The notes: generated by a model not told the origin, from the sequence alone. Positions 52,082 to 61,101 are shown, counted from the stretch's first letter. The stretch is 64,000 nt of DNA from an uncultured Selenomonadales bacterium (GCA_900315925.1 ONAV01000003.1:19399-83398), one strand, 5' to 3'. Translations and numbers: made by a program.

Positions 52082-52229
52082 TTGCTGTCCCCTCTTTCAG
52101 TATTTTATCATTACAGAAACAACGCCAACCGAAATTCCCACCGGGTTCCTACGTCCCAGACGTGAAACCGGCTTTATCCTGTGTTTCTGTTGTGTGATTC
52201 TGTTACGCATAGTCTGATGCAAATTGCAT
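52082..52229 (-). other. Structured leader between the SH3 gene and metQ copy 2
   Basis: On the minus strand, ACAGAAACA near the 5' end can pair with TGTTTCTGT near the 3' end. Between them CCGGTTTCACGTC pairs with GACGTAGGAACCCGG around a TGG loop. No SAM-riboswitch core (S-box) is recognised. An ATGCAAATTGCAT near-palindrome lies at 52217-52229, touching the SH3 stop codon. Confidence 0.35.
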
Positions 52230-52559
52230 TTACTGCACGTCTACGTTACCCTCAATGCGGGCATAGGCGCCAAAGACCCAGCCGACGGTTCCGTCTTCCA
52301 TGATGATATAAATCCAGGAATCCGTTCCGTTCTTGTCATCCACTTTATTCATAAACTTGCAAACGGTACCCTTGTCAAGCTTTTTGATAATATAACCATC
52401 CAAATCGGGATGGGTCCGCACCCGCAGCTGATCGCCGGTAATCACCACGTTGGCAATCGTCGTATCTGCAAAAATGTCTTTCGTGGAACGTTCTTCAGCG
52501 GCAAAGCAGGAAGAAGCGATGCACAGCAGCATCGTCAGCAGAACTATCATCTTTTTCAT
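52230..52559 (-). CDS. Secreted SH3-domain protein
   Basis: The 109-residue protein has a signal peptide (MKKMIVLLTMLLCIASSCFA) and a single bacterial SH3 domain (about residues 38-100). The domain contains the typical LRVRTHPD, then KGTVCKFM, and GWVFGAY. Such domains bind peptidoglycan or peptides. Neither an enzymatic domain nor a lipobox is present. It is close to metQ copy 2, but the relationship is unknown. Confidence 0.83.
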   Translation of the reverse strand: MKKMIVLLTMLLCIASSCFAAEERSTKDIFADTTIANVVITGDQLRVRTHPDLDGYIIKKLDKGTVCKFMNKVDDKNGTDSWIYIIMEDGTVGWVFGAYARIEGNVDVQ

Positions 52560-52754
52560 ACAAAAACTCCTCTCCGTGGAACTGTTTCCTTAATTTTGAA
52601 GCAGTTCCCTGAATATAACCTCGCAGCGAACCGTTTGCCCGCAGTTCTGCGACAGCAAAACCGCGTGTTTCCGGATAATTGCTTTACAGTTTATTATAGC
52701 ACAGATACGTCTCTTAAAAAAGAGGAAACACAATATGTAGTGGAATTATTTTAA

Positions 52755-52785
52755 TTAAGGATACGTGATTAATTCGTTTCCTTAA
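52755..52785. repeat. 32-bp palindromic repeat overlapping the tcdA stop codon
   Basis: TTAAGGATACGTGATTAATT, followed by CGTTTCCTTAA, is a copy of the argR repeat. The last codons of tcdA (KETN) and its stop lie inside it. Confidence 0.75.
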
Positions 52786-53605
52786 GCTTCAGCAAATCCT
52801 TCACGACTTCCCCTGCAATGATCAACCCTGTCACCGAAGGCACGAACGCAACACTTCCCGGAATACTGCGGCGCCGGGACAGCACGGTTTTTTCTGTTTC
52901 ACTTTCGGAATGATGCGCATCACCGGATCGTGTCTCCGGATGTTCCTGATGATCCATATCTGTTTTCCCTTGATCATCACAGAAAACTCCAGCCGTTTCC
53001 GTTTCTTCGCTTCGCGGCGACAAAGGCAGCTCTTTGGAATACACAACCTTCAGCTTTTTCACGCCACGCTTCTTCAGTTCCTTGCGCATCACCTTCGCCA
53101 ACGGACAGACGTTGGTCTGATAGATATCCGCCACCTGAAACGCAGCAGGATCCAGTTTGTTTCCGGCTCCCATACTGCTGATAATGGGCGTACCGCTTGC
53201 TTCCGCCTGCAGCACAAGCGAAATTTTCCCCGCCACCGTATCAATGGCGTCCACTACGTAATCAAACGCTGTGAAATCAAATTGCGCCTGCGTCTCGGGC
53301 AGATAGAAGCACCGATGGGTCACCACTTCCGCCTCCGGGTTGATGGACAGGATCCGTTCCTTCATTGCGTCCACCTTGTACTGCCCCAGTGTGTGGTGCG
53401 TCGCAATGATCTGCCGGTTCAGGTTGGAAAGACAGACCACATCATTGTCTACCAGTTCCAGATGTCCCACGCCGCTGCGGGCCAGTGCTTCCGCCACATA
53501 GCCCCCTACGCCCCCGATGCCGAAGATGCAGACACGGGCAGCTGCCAGTTTTTCCATATTCTCTTTTCCCAACAACCGTTCCGTACGGGAGAATTGGTTT
53601 TCCAT
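52769..53605 (-). CDS. tcdA: tRNA threonylcarbamoyladenosine dehydratase
   Basis: TcdA cyclises t6A37 of tRNA in an ATP-dependent, E1-like reaction. The 278-residue protein has the adenylation motif FGIGGVGGYVAEALARSGVG (residues about 27-46), LVDNDVVCLSNLNRQ and FDYVVDAIDTVAGK. An acidic, hydrophilic insertion of about 45 residues rich in E, D, H and S follows KELPLSPRSEE, before the conserved GSVAFVPSVTGLIIAGEVV. The start is taken at 53605 (MENQFSRTER), with GAGGAAAATGAT upstream; another possible start is 53644. The C-terminal KETN is repeat-encoded. Confidence 0.9.
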   Translation of the reverse strand: MENQFSRTERLLGKENMEKLAAARVCIFGIGGVGGYVAEALARSGVGHLELVDNDVVCLSNLNRQIIATHHTLGQYKVDAMKERILSINPEAEVVTHRCFYLPETQAQFDFTAFDYVVDAIDTVAGKISLVLQAEASGTPIISSMGAGNKLDPAAFQVADIYQTNVCPLAKVMRKELKKRGVKKLKVVYSKELPLSPRSEETETAGVFCDDQGKTDMDHQEHPETRSGDAHHSESETEKTVLSRRRSIPGSVAFVPSVTGLIIAGEVVKDLLKLKETN

Positions 53606-53761
53606 ATCATTTTCCTCAGCAGACACTTCTATGAGTTTTTTCATTTCCACAAATCCAGTATTGAACACTGAAAAAGATATGCACAGACATATGTGCATCG
53701 GGCAAGATGATCAATCTACATCTAATTACTATAAATTATCACATAAATCCCTGCTTTTTGC

Positions 53762-53795
53762 AAAAAAATAAAGGGAGCCGTTACCCGGCGCCCTT
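53762..53795 (-). terminator. Intrinsic terminator of the 53.9-kb gene
   Basis: AAGGGAGCCG, TTACC, CGGCGCCCTT form a stem with a mismatch, followed on the minus strand by TTTATTTTTTT. Confidence 0.75.
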
Positions 53796-53871
53796 ACCAA
53801 GATATAATCCAATCCTTTCATGTCCACTTTTACAACAGCCTGTAAGCTGCCATCTTATACGTTCTCGTTTA

Positions 53872-53906
53872 TATAAGGAGACGCTGTGATTAATTCGTCT
53901 CCATAA
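53872..53906. repeat. 32-bp palindromic repeat downstream of the 53.9-kb gene
   Basis: TATAAGGAGACGCTGTGATT, then AATTCGTCTCCATAA, matches the repeat at 15304. It begins just after the stop codon at 53912-53914 on the minus strand. Confidence 0.7.
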
Positions 53907-53911
53907 ATCCC

Positions 53912-54508
53912 TTACCCGGGAAAGCCCAGATCCAGCCGTGCGCTGACACCTACGCCCTGCACCCGGTGCACATTGTCAAGACTGGTTGGTTTATTGGTGT
54001 CAATGGGGATCAGGTACTGTACCCGTACCGCGCCGGAAGCCAGTTTCCCTTCCACCGACAGCGCCGCCTTGCATTTGTCTACCTGTTCTTTGGGCCCGCT
54101 GATCTGCGCCGCCCCGATATACCCTTTGCTGCCAATGGTGACCACCGGCACGATTTTGGTAGCGCTGCCGCTTTCAATCTTCAGCGGCGCGTTTTCATTT
54201 ACATAGTCGTCAATCTTCTCGGAAAAGTGATCCAGCGCCAGGGTCATGCCTTTTTCTTTCAGCTTGTCGCCCCATTCCTGCAGCTTTGCGACCCCCTGAT
54301 CCACATATTCGCGCCAGCGTTCGAAGTACTCCATGCCTTCCAGCACAGCGCTTTTATTTTTATATTCGTCCTGCAAAGCAACGATCGTGAGGAAATTTTT
54401 CTCTGCAAATTCGTCCAGCACTCCGGCCGATGCGGCAGGCATCGCCAGCATATTCATCAGCAGGCAAAAGGAAAGAACGGTTCCTAAAAGCCATTTCTTC
54501 AGTTTCAT
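53912..54508 (-). CDS. Secreted protein of unknown function
   Basis: The 198-residue protein has a signal peptide (KKWLLGTVLSFCLLMNMLAM, cleaved near PAASA). The mature part is mainly helical and charged to residue 95, then contains a beta-rich segment with VPVVTIGSKGYIGAAQISG. I do not recognise a family. The start at 54508 follows GGGAGGTGCGAT. A terminator lies downstream. It is not clearly part of an operon. Confidence 0.72.
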   Translation of the reverse strand: MKLKKWLLGTVLSFCLLMNMLAMPAASAGVLDEFAEKNFLTIVALQDEYKNKSAVLEGMEYFERWREYVDQGVAKLQEWGDKLKEKGMTLALDHFSEKIDDYVNENAPLKIESGSATKIVPVVTIGSKGYIGAAQISGPKEQVDKCKAALSVEGKLASGAVRVQYLIPIDTNKPTSLDNVHRVQGVGVSARLDLGFPG

Positions 54509-54848
54509 ATCGCACCTCCCGCTTCCATTTTCTAACCAGTTTATCATCTAAAAACAATCTTGTCATCTTTTCTCTTGAAGCCCATAACTCATGCAACAAC
54601 GCTGCAGCGCTTCTATCTTTTTTAAATCAGCCTGCCTTTACAGAATCAACGCTGCACGTTTCTTCATCAGGCAAAGTATGACAGGCAATGTCGTCATTTT
54701 TGCGTCAGATGTTTGAAAAAACTGTGAAAGCAATAAAAAGGAGGAATACAAACAATGCTGTGGCATGGTCGACGCTATAAACATGACGGTTTTCAATCTC
54801 TCCTAAAATCAAAAAAGGAGCTGCCCGGGCAGCTCCTTTTGCCTGTCA
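54509..54848. other. Intergenic region with a terminator only
   Basis: This 340-base gap contains the palindromic terminator at 54813-54840. A short plus-strand reading frame with a good SD begins at 54755, but its end overlaps the terminator and the neighbouring gene, so it is not called. Nothing else is recognised. Confidence 0.5.
54813..54840. terminator. Terminator of the 54.8-kb gene
   Basis: AAAAGGAGCTGCCC and GGGCAGCTCCTTTT form a perfect 14-bp palindrome, with A- and T-runs at the sides, about ten bases past the stop codon on the minus strand. Confidence 0.85.
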
Positions 54849-55445
54849 TCAGAACTCCGTGAAATACAGCGACCCATCTTTTCCGCTTGCGTCAACGGTA
54901 TAATACCGGGTCTTGCCCGTGGAGTCTGTGTAAGAAATACCATTATTGGGAATGGAGCCGAAGAAGGTGAACTTCACCAGCAGCTTCCGGTCCGGCCGGA
55001 ACACATCTTTTGTGTATAACTCATGGAACAGAAAGACCGGCTTATTGTCTTTAAACTCCTTGAAATGCAGGGACAGTACTTTGAAATTCTTAATGGGTTT
55101 TTTGACGGAAAACACTACACCCGCGTACGATTCTCCCTGTCCGGCCACAAATACGTCGTGGGGCCCCAGCTGGTTTACATCCTTTTCCCACTGCCCTTCA
55201 ATATCCGGCACCGCGTTGTTATAGGGATTGATCACTGCCAAATCCGTCCTGTCTCCTTCGGCAGCCGGTACAAACTCACACACTCCGTCTTTGCATTCGG
55301 TTGCATACGCATAGTTCCGTCCGCAAGTATCAACGTTGTATCCGTCCCGGCAGTAGCCTGCATATCCATGCCTTTCGTAATCTCCGCAACCGTATCCGCC
55401 GCGTCCCGGGCAGTGAGCGCTGCACACCGAAAGACCTGATGCCAA
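54849..55445 (-). CDS. Cysteine-rich protein with apparent missing 5' end
   Basis: The reading frame gives 198 residues from a TTG codon at 55445. Residues 1-10 read ASGLSVCSA-like sequence, resembling the end of a signal peptide, but the hydrophobic part is absent. The in-frame upstream codons (to a stop near 55493) encode polar residues and contain no ATG. The mature region has seven cysteines in about 50 residues (CPGRGGYGCGDYE and later) followed by a domain containing GPHDVFVAGQGESYAGVVFS. I do not recognise a family. It may be a truncated secreted protein, or its start may lie in a different frame after an undetected indel. Confidence 0.55.
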   Translation of the reverse strand: MASGLSVCSAHCPGRGGYGCGDYERHGYAGYCRDGYNVDTCGRNYAYATECKDGVCEFVPAAEGDRTDLAVINPYNNAVPDIEGQWEKDVNQLGPHDVFVAGQGESYAGVVFSVKKPIKNFKVLSLHFKEFKDNKPVFLFHELYTKDVFRPDRKLLVKFTFFGSIPNNGISYTDSTGKTRYYTVDASGKDGSLYFTEF

Positions 55446-55473
55446 CCCCCATATATCCTTCCTGTCATTACAA

Positions 55474-55662
55474 TTACAAACTGAATGTATCTGTTAATAT
55501 TATATCACACAACGGACAATTACTCCAACCGTACCGCTGTGCTTCAGTCAAAACATCAATATTAAATACTCCTATCCTTAGCATATCACGTGCCAATTTA
55601 CTTTGTATAAAGCATCGCACATAATTATGTCTTCCCCGTGTCACTTTTTCCAAAAAAATCAC
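55474..55662 (-). other. Short unassigned reading frame, possible remnant
   Basis: A 62-codon frame from a GTG, without a clear ribosome site, in AT-rich sequence. Its stop (TAA) lies near 55474, just upstream of the 54.8-kb frame. No family is recognised; it may be a gene remnant. Confidence 0.2.
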
Positions 55663-55681
55663 CCACTTTTATTATAAATTA

Positions 55682-55690
55682 TGGTATAAT
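55682..55690 (+). promoter_or_regulatory. Extended -10 promoter of the c-di-GMP protein gene
   Basis: TGGTATAAT with no strong -35. It leaves a leader of about 95 bases, ending in GAGAGGAATGATAGT before ATG. Confidence 0.6.
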
Positions 55691-55792
55691 ACTCACAATA
55701 AATATTACATTATCTTTAGAATGAATCTGACTTTTTGGAAACGAATCCGAAAATTCCGAATCCCCTGATTCTAACACGAGAGGAATGATAGT

Positions 55793-58700
55793 ATGACTGC
55801 GTTGAACAACCCTGAGTTTTTACACGCAGATTTCAGCAAGCAGTATATCGCCAACGGGCTGTCCCACATCCCCGGAGGATTTTTCGTGTACAAAGCCCAC
55901 GGCAATAAAGAACTGCTGTATGCCAATCATGAACTGCTGAGTATTTTTGAATGTGATACTGCAGAACAGTTTCTCAATCTGACAGGCGGGACTTTCCGGG
56001 GACTGGTGCATCCGGACGATATCAGTGCCGCGGAGACATCCATCAAAAAGCAGCTGGAATCCGACGTCGATCATCTGGATCATTTGTATTATCGCATCAT
56101 CACCCGGACCGGAAAGATCAAATCTATTGTGGAATTCGGCCGCATGTACCGGGATCCGAAGCAGGGCGAAGTGTTCTATGTGTTTATCGTAGACGTCCAG
56201 TCCAAGCAGCAGACCATCGACATCGACAAACTGACCGGCCTGCCGGGCATGCGCAGTTTCGTGGAAAGCAGCGAGATGATGCTGCATCCCGCAAACAACG
56301 AAGGAGCGGCCGTCAGGCAGTCGCTGATCTTTTATGATATCGCCCACTTTAAATATTTTAATATTAAATACGGCATGACTACCGGCAATGAGATCCTGAA
56401 AAGCGTTGCCGCCCTGCTGATCAAACATTACTATAATAATTTTGTGTTCCGCCTGGCCGACGATCACTTTGTGGTGCTCACGGAAACGGAAAACCTGATG
56501 GATAAGATCAACCGGTTCCATGAAGCCGTGCTGAATCTTCGGGATGAAGACAAAGTGGATATCAAAGCCGGTATCTACTCCATAGAAGACGATAAAACCT
56601 CGCCCGCGCTGATTTGCGATCTGGCAAAAATCGCCTGTGACATAATCAAAAACAGCGAGATTGAGTATTACAGCTTCTATACGGAAGACCTTAAGGAGAA
56701 GCTGGAACGTAAACGCTATATTATCGAAAACCTGGATCAGGCCATCAGCGATAACTATATCCAGGCCTATTACCAGTCCATCATCCGCAGCTCCACCGGC
56801 GCCATCTGCGCCAAGGAAGCGCTGGCCCGCTGGAACGATCCCACCCTGGGCATGCTTTCCCCCGGGGAATTCATCCCCGTTCTGGAAGAAGCCAAACTGT
56901 TGTATAAGCTGGATCTGCGCATTGCGGAACTGGCCCTGCAGGATATAAAAAGACGCAAGGAACTGCATCTGCCTATAGTCAGATTCTCCGTCAACATTTC
57001 CCGGTACGACTTTGAATGCTGTGACATGGTATCGGAAATCAGCAAACGGGTCAGGGACGCAGAGCTTTCTCCCGAAATGCTCATTATTGAAATTACGGAA
57101 ACCGTACAGGGCATCGATCAGGAGTACCTGAAAGAACAGATCCGGCGTTTCCACGAAGCCGGCTTCAATGTCTGGATGGACGACTTCGGCACCGGTTTCT
57201 CTTCCCTTGATGTGCTGCAGGATTTTGACTTTGACCTGATCAAACTGGACATGCAGTTTATCCAGAGTTTCGGGCTCAACCGGAAGAACCCCGTAATCAT
57301 TAAAAAACTCGTGGAAATGGCCTACGAACTTGGCATTGATACCCTGGCAGAAGGAGTGGAAACAAAAGAACAGATCCAGTTCCTGAAGGAGATTGGTTGC
57401 GACAAACTCCAGGGATTCTATTACGACAAACCCCACGCGTTCATGTCGAAGCCAGAAGTTACTATAGACGGAGTACCATTGAAATATGAAGAAAAGAGCG
57501 TGGAACCGTCCCAAACCGGGAAAACGACTTTCCACTTTAACCAGTCGGTGGATTATGATTATTTCAAGCTGAACGCCTACCGGGATATCCCCCTGCCCTT
57601 TGCGTTGTACAAGGTAATTCTGAATGAAGCGGGCACGGAGTGCGTTGATACGGAGTATGTATTTGTCAATCAGAAATACTGCGAGCTGGTGAACAAAACG
57701 AAAGACGAGCTGATTGGTCACCGTTTCTCTGAAAAGTTTGCAGAAACCGGCAGGGACTGGTTCCCCTTCTGCTACCGGGCCGCAATTCTGGGAGAAGAAA
57801 TCACTGAAACCGTTTTCAGCACGGAGACCCAGCTCTGGCTGAATTTCACCATCGCGCCTACTTCCATACCGAACCACTGCGCCTACACCTTTATGAATAT
57901 CGACAAGGAGCACAAGGACCGTGCCCTGTTCGATAAGATGGGCAACACGGACAAGGCCATCATCCGGATCGTGGAGACTCTGAACAAACGTCTCCCCTAC
58001 AAACAGACCATCAATGCCATCCTGGAAGAAATCAGCAAGGTCATCCATCCCGACCGCCTGTACATTCTGGAAACCGACGGCAAAACGGTGGACAATACCT
58101 TTGAGTGGTGCGCGGAAGGCATCGAGCCTTCGATTCAGATGCTGCAGGACATTCCCTATGAAGGCTATCTGGATGTCTGGGCGGAAGCGTTAGGCGATCA
58201 GGATTCCTTCGTGGTGGAAAATATTGAGCAGTACCTGGAAAAAGATCCCCAGATTTACGAAATCCTGAAAGCACAGAACATTCATAACCTGATTGAAGCG
58301 CCTCTCTATGACAACGACAAGATCATCGGGTACCTGGGGGCGGACAATTATCAGGTAACGGAAGAACTGGACACCCGCCGGATCCTGGAAACGGTGTCCC
58401 GGTTTATCGCTAAGCGCATCATCAATTACCAGCTGATGAAGCAGCTGGAATTTGTCAACGAGCACGATATGCTTACCGGTTCTCTGAACCGCTACGCCAT
58501 GCTGGAAAAAACGGCAGAGCTGGAAAAATCAGAAAGCAGCGTGGGTATTGTGTTTGTGGACCTGAACGGGCTGAAAAACACAAACGATAGCCAGGGCCAT
58601 AAGGCCGGGGACAAGATGATCCGCAACAGCGCTTCGTTCCTTCGTGATTTCTTCGGGGCGGGCAAAGTCTTCCGCACCGGCGGCGACGAATTCAACGTTC

Positions 58701-58909
58701 TCCTGCCGGGCGTGACGGAAGAAGAATTTCAGGAACTGTCCGTCCGTTTCCTGGAAGAGCTGCACAAATCCCCGCTGAACATGGCCGTTGGCGTGGAATG
58801 GTGCGGCAATGCCAAAGATATCATGACCGCTATCGCTTCCGCAGATAAAAAGATGTATCAGAACAAGGCGGAGTATTACATCCGGCACGACAGACGGAAA
58901 AAGAAATAA
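55793..58909 (+). CDS. Multi-domain cyclic-di-GMP protein: PAS, GGDEF, EAL, PAS, GAF, GGDEF
   Basis: The 1038-residue cytoplasmic protein appears to contain, in order, a PAS domain (about 10-140), a GGDEF domain (150-295) whose signature is degenerate (ADDHF), and an EAL phosphodiesterase (305-560). The EAL domain is followed by another PAS-like domain (590-700), a GAF domain (715-870) and a second GGDEF domain (880-1038) with intact GGDEF near 963. The EAL domain looks catalytic: EALARW, EITET, DDFGTGFSS, IKLDMQF, and EGVET are all visible. The RxxD inhibitory site is absent before the terminal GGDEF. No membrane segments are seen. It is transcribed alone. Confidence 0.9.
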   Translation: MTALNNPEFLHADFSKQYIANGLSHIPGGFFVYKAHGNKELLYANHELLSIFECDTAEQFLNLTGGTFRGLVHPDDISAAETSIKKQLESDVDHLDHLYYRIITRTGKIKSIVEFGRMYRDPKQGEVFYVFIVDVQSKQQTIDIDKLTGLPGMRSFVESSEMMLHPANNEGAAVRQSLIFYDIAHFKYFNIKYGMTTGNEILKSVAALLIKHYYNNFVFRLADDHFVVLTETENLMDKINRFHEAVLNLRDEDKVDIKAGIYSIEDDKTSPALICDLAKIACDIIKNSEIEYYSFYTEDLKEKLERKRYIIENLDQAISDNYIQAYYQSIIRSSTGAICAKEALARWNDPTLGMLSPGEFIPVLEEAKLLYKLDLRIAELALQDIKRRKELHLPIVRFSVNISRYDFECCDMVSEISKRVRDAELSPEMLIIEITETVQGIDQEYLKEQIRRFHEAGFNVWMDDFGTGFSSLDVLQDFDFDLIKLDMQFIQSFGLNRKNPVIIKKLVEMAYELGIDTLAEGVETKEQIQFLKEIGCDKLQGFYYDKPHAFMSKPEVTIDGVPLKYEEKSVEPSQTGKTTFHFNQSVDYDYFKLNAYRDIPLPFALYKVILNEAGTECVDTEYVFVNQKYCELVNKTKDELIGHRFSEKFAETGRDWFPFCYRAAILGEEITETVFSTETQLWLNFTIAPTSIPNHCAYTFMNIDKEHKDRALFDKMGNTDKAIIRIVETLNKRLPYKQTINAILEEISKVIHPDRLYILETDGKTVDNTFEWCAEGIEPSIQMLQDIPYEGYLDVWAEALGDQDSFVVENIEQYLEKDPQIYEILKAQNIHNLIEAPLYDNDKIIGYLGADNYQVTEELDTRRILETVSRFIAKRIINYQLMKQLEFVNEHDMLTGSLNRYAMLEKTAELEKSESSVGIVFVDLNGLKNTNDSQGHKAGDKMIRNSASFLRDFFGAGKVFRTGGDEFNVLLPGVTEEEFQELSVRFLEELHKSPLNMAVGVEWCGNAKDIMTAIASADKKMYQNKAEYYIRHDRRKKK

Positions 58910-58943
58910 AGCCTCAGTACGTTCCGACAGCAAATACAAATTT

Positions 58944-59068
58944 AAAAAGCGTGACTTGTACCCCTCCCTCCCCCGAATCGCATAGCCGACTCACACGCAA
59001 TCCCAATTACGGTTCGTCGCGACGCGCTTCGATGGGGCAAACCCTTCCGGGGCACAAGCTCACGCTTT
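58944..59068. repeat. Inverted-repeat element downstream of the c-di-GMP gene
   Basis: AAAGCGTGACTTGTACCCC on the left pairs with GGGGCACAAGCTCACGCTTT on the right, with an intervening loop of about 85 bases. The loop contains TTCGATGGGGCAAACCCTTC, recalling the repeats at about 7680 and 49860. It separates two convergent genes. Confidence 0.65.
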
Positions 59069-59099
59069 AGTATTTTTATAGTACTCTTTTACTATAACC

Positions 59100-59705
59100 C
59101 TATGTTTCCTTAAACAATATCAGTCCGCCCTTTCGGTCATAACCGGTGTTCCACAGCTTGGCAAAGTCCAGCCATTCGTAAGCGCCGTAGGTCACGGCTT
59201 TCACCAGAAAGCGTCCGTCCGGTTTCTCATCGTACCCGGTGAGCAGGAACCAGTGCCATTCATAATTTTCGAAATTGGGATTTTTGTGATGCAACAACAG
59301 GTACGGAATAAGGAAGCCGCGGTCAATCTGCTGCCTGATCGTGTTCACAGTATCTTGTTCGTCATGGTCTCCGGACCAGGGCAGCACATCCAGAAAAAAC
59401 GTTCCGTGTTCTTTCAGGAATTTTTTGAAAGCAGCCACGAAAATCTCCAGCCTGTTGATGCCCATCAGGCGGGGACGAAGATAAGGTTTCACCGTTTTAA
59501 AAAACGCCACATAGTCCCGGCCCCGCAACTGATCCGTTGAAAAGGGGCAAAGATTTTTCAGATTTTTATACAGCGTCATATAAATCAGGCTGTCGCAGGC
59601 AGTGACCGCCGCGCAACCTGCAAACCGCATAATCATATCCGGCAGCAGACTCTGCCGGCCCCCGTATTCTTCTCCAACCCAAAAATAATCTAATTCTTTT
59701 AACAT
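59100..59705 (-). CDS. Peptidase C39-like protein of unknown function
   Basis: The 201-residue protein contains a possible catalytic Cys in GCAAVTACDSLIYM (about residues 30-43) and a His in YEWHWFLLTGYDE (about 150-162), an order typical of papain-like C39 proteins. There is no signal peptide or transporter nearby. The C-terminus LFKET is followed directly by TAG and coincides with a half copy of the 32-bp repeat. SD is weak. Function is unknown; peptide processing is possible. Confidence 0.6.
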   Translation of the reverse strand: MLKELDYFWVGEEYGGRQSLLPDMIMRFAGCAAVTACDSLIYMTLYKNLKNLCPFSTDQLRGRDYVAFFKTVKPYLRPRLMGINRLEIFVAAFKKFLKEHGTFFLDVLPWSGDHDEQDTVNTIRQQIDRGFLIPYLLLHHKNPNFENYEWHWFLLTGYDEKPDGRFLVKAVTYGAYEWLDFAKLWNTGYDRKGGLILFKET

Positions 59706-59882
59706 AATACTCTGACCTGTCGTACAGAATCCCGATGATCGTACTCCAATAATCCGGACAGTATGCCTTGCATCCGCTTTTTCGTCTGGCAGCTGTCAGG
59801 CACAATCCTCTGCATTTCCTTTATTTTGTAATCATTATGTGGTAATATAATTAATATAATAAATTGAAATCAGGTGTTTTGT

Positions 59883-60638
59883 ATGATCTTTGCCGCCACA
59901 CTTGTATTAGGCTGGCTGTTAGGCTGTGTAGGCGCGGGAGGCGCCGGCCTCACCATCACCCTGCTCACTGTCGGGTTCGGGCTGCCCATTCACACCGCCA
60001 TCGCCGTATCCCTATCCTGTATGACCTTTACCGTTGCCTCCGGAGCTTACAGTCACTATCGCGAAGGCGAAGTGCTGGTCCGTTTGGGCGCTGCAGTGGG
60101 AGCCGCAGGCATCTTCGGCGCCCTGGCCGGGACACGCACCGCCTTTCTGATTCCCCCGAAGCTGCTGATGCCCGCCACGGCCATCATGTTGCTCCTGACC
60201 ACGGCCTTATTATATGTGCAGCTTTTCCGCGGACATTTAATCAAAGACTACGTAGAGCGGAATAAAAGCACGGCAACCGGCAGCGTATTTTATCTGCGCA
60301 GCTGCATCATCGGCCTGCTGACCGGTTTTCTCTCCGGTGCCTTCGGCATCGGGGCCACCGCCTTTATCCAGATCAGCCTGATGCTGTTCTTCGGCATCTC
60401 CCTCTACCACGCCATCGGCACCACCATGATGATCATCCTGCCCATCGCCGTATCCGGCGGCTTAAGCTACCTGGTCAACGGCATGATGGACCCGGTCGTT
60501 TTCATCCAGACGCTGGCGGGGCTCACCATCGGTTCCTTTATCGGCGCCAAGTTTACCCACCTGATCCCGAAAGACATACTCCGTTGCCTGATGATCTCCA
60601 TGCCGCTGATCGGCGGTCTGCTATTGTTGACGAACTGA
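59883..60638 (+). CDS. TauE/SafE-family membrane transporter
   Basis: The 251-residue protein has about eight hydrophobic segments in two similar halves, with the family motif GCVGAGGAGLTITLLTVGFG near the start and LLTGFLSGAFGIGATAFIQI in the second half. Family members export sulfite, sulfoacetate or other anions. The ATG at 59883 is favoured over an upstream GTG at 59874 because CAGGTG lies six bases away. TATAAT-like sequences lie upstream. The substrate is unknown. Confidence 0.9.
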   Translation: MIFAATLVLGWLLGCVGAGGAGLTITLLTVGFGLPIHTAIAVSLSCMTFTVASGAYSHYREGEVLVRLGAAVGAAGIFGALAGTRTAFLIPPKLLMPATAIMLLLTTALLYVQLFRGHLIKDYVERNKSTATGSVFYLRSCIIGLLTGFLSGAFGIGATAFIQISLMLFFGISLYHAIGTTMMIILPIAVSGGLSYLVNGMMDPVVFIQTLAGLTIGSFIGAKFTHLIPKDILRCLMISMPLIGGLLLLTN

Positions 60639-60747
60639 CCGGCAGACACAACCACCGACGAGCATACGAATGAATCAAACGATGCAAAGGCCGATATGAA
60701 TACGAAAGAATCTGTGTTTTCCTACGCTCTATCCATGGATTTACTGT

Positions 60748-60790
60748 AACGCAATTGCTGCCTGTAACAGCAATTGCGTTTTTCTTTTTC
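60748..60790 (+). terminator. Intrinsic terminator between TauE-type and barstar genes
   Basis: AACGCAATTGCTG, CCTGTAA, CAGCAATTGCGTT form a perfect 13-bp stem followed by TTTCTTTTT on the plus strand. A-rich sequence is lacking on the minus side, so plus-strand use is best supported. Confidence 0.88.
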
Positions 60791-60819
60791 CGGTTGTTTC
60801 AATATTTGCGGGAACGCAT

Positions 60820-61101
60820 TTACTTCTTTTGCGCTTCTTTCACAATGACTGTCAACGCTTCATTTTCTACCGCCGCGTCTTTAAAAACCCGTAGCATGGT
60901 CTTGCCGTAATCACCCAGGTATTCCTTTTTCTGAATCACTTCCGGCACTACGATGACCGTTTCTTCTCCGATGTCACCCAGGCAATCATATAATGCGTCC
61001 AGATTTTTTCCATAATAATCCGGAAGCCGCAGCGCTTCCTTTAAGTACGCGTGCGCCCGGGTTCTTCCTTTAAAACGCCTGGCGTCCAATACAATTTCCA
61101 T
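60820..61101 (-). CDS. Barstar-family ribonuclease inhibitor
   Basis: The 93-residue protein closely resembles Bacillus barstar: LPDYYGKNLDALYDCL retains the two aspartates (barstar D35 and D39) that plug the barnase active site. It is cytoplasmic. It starts 17 bases after the barnase-like gene, on the same strand, so toxin and inhibitor are translated from one transcript. It presumably protects the cytoplasm before export of the RNase. Confidence 0.92.
   Translation of the reverse strand: MEIVLDARRFKGRTRAHAYLKEALRLPDYYGKNLDALYDCLGDIGEETVIVVPEVIQKKEYLGDYGKTMLRVFKDAAVENEALTVIVKEAQKK

Noticed and set aside
54755..54862. 35-codon plus-strand frame with a good ribosome site
   Set aside because: It reads through a terminator hairpin and into the convergent gene; no promoter or homologue recognised.
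55820..58048. A 742-codon open frame antisense to the c-di-GMP gene
   Set aside because: No family motifs; composition reflects codon bias of the opposite strand.
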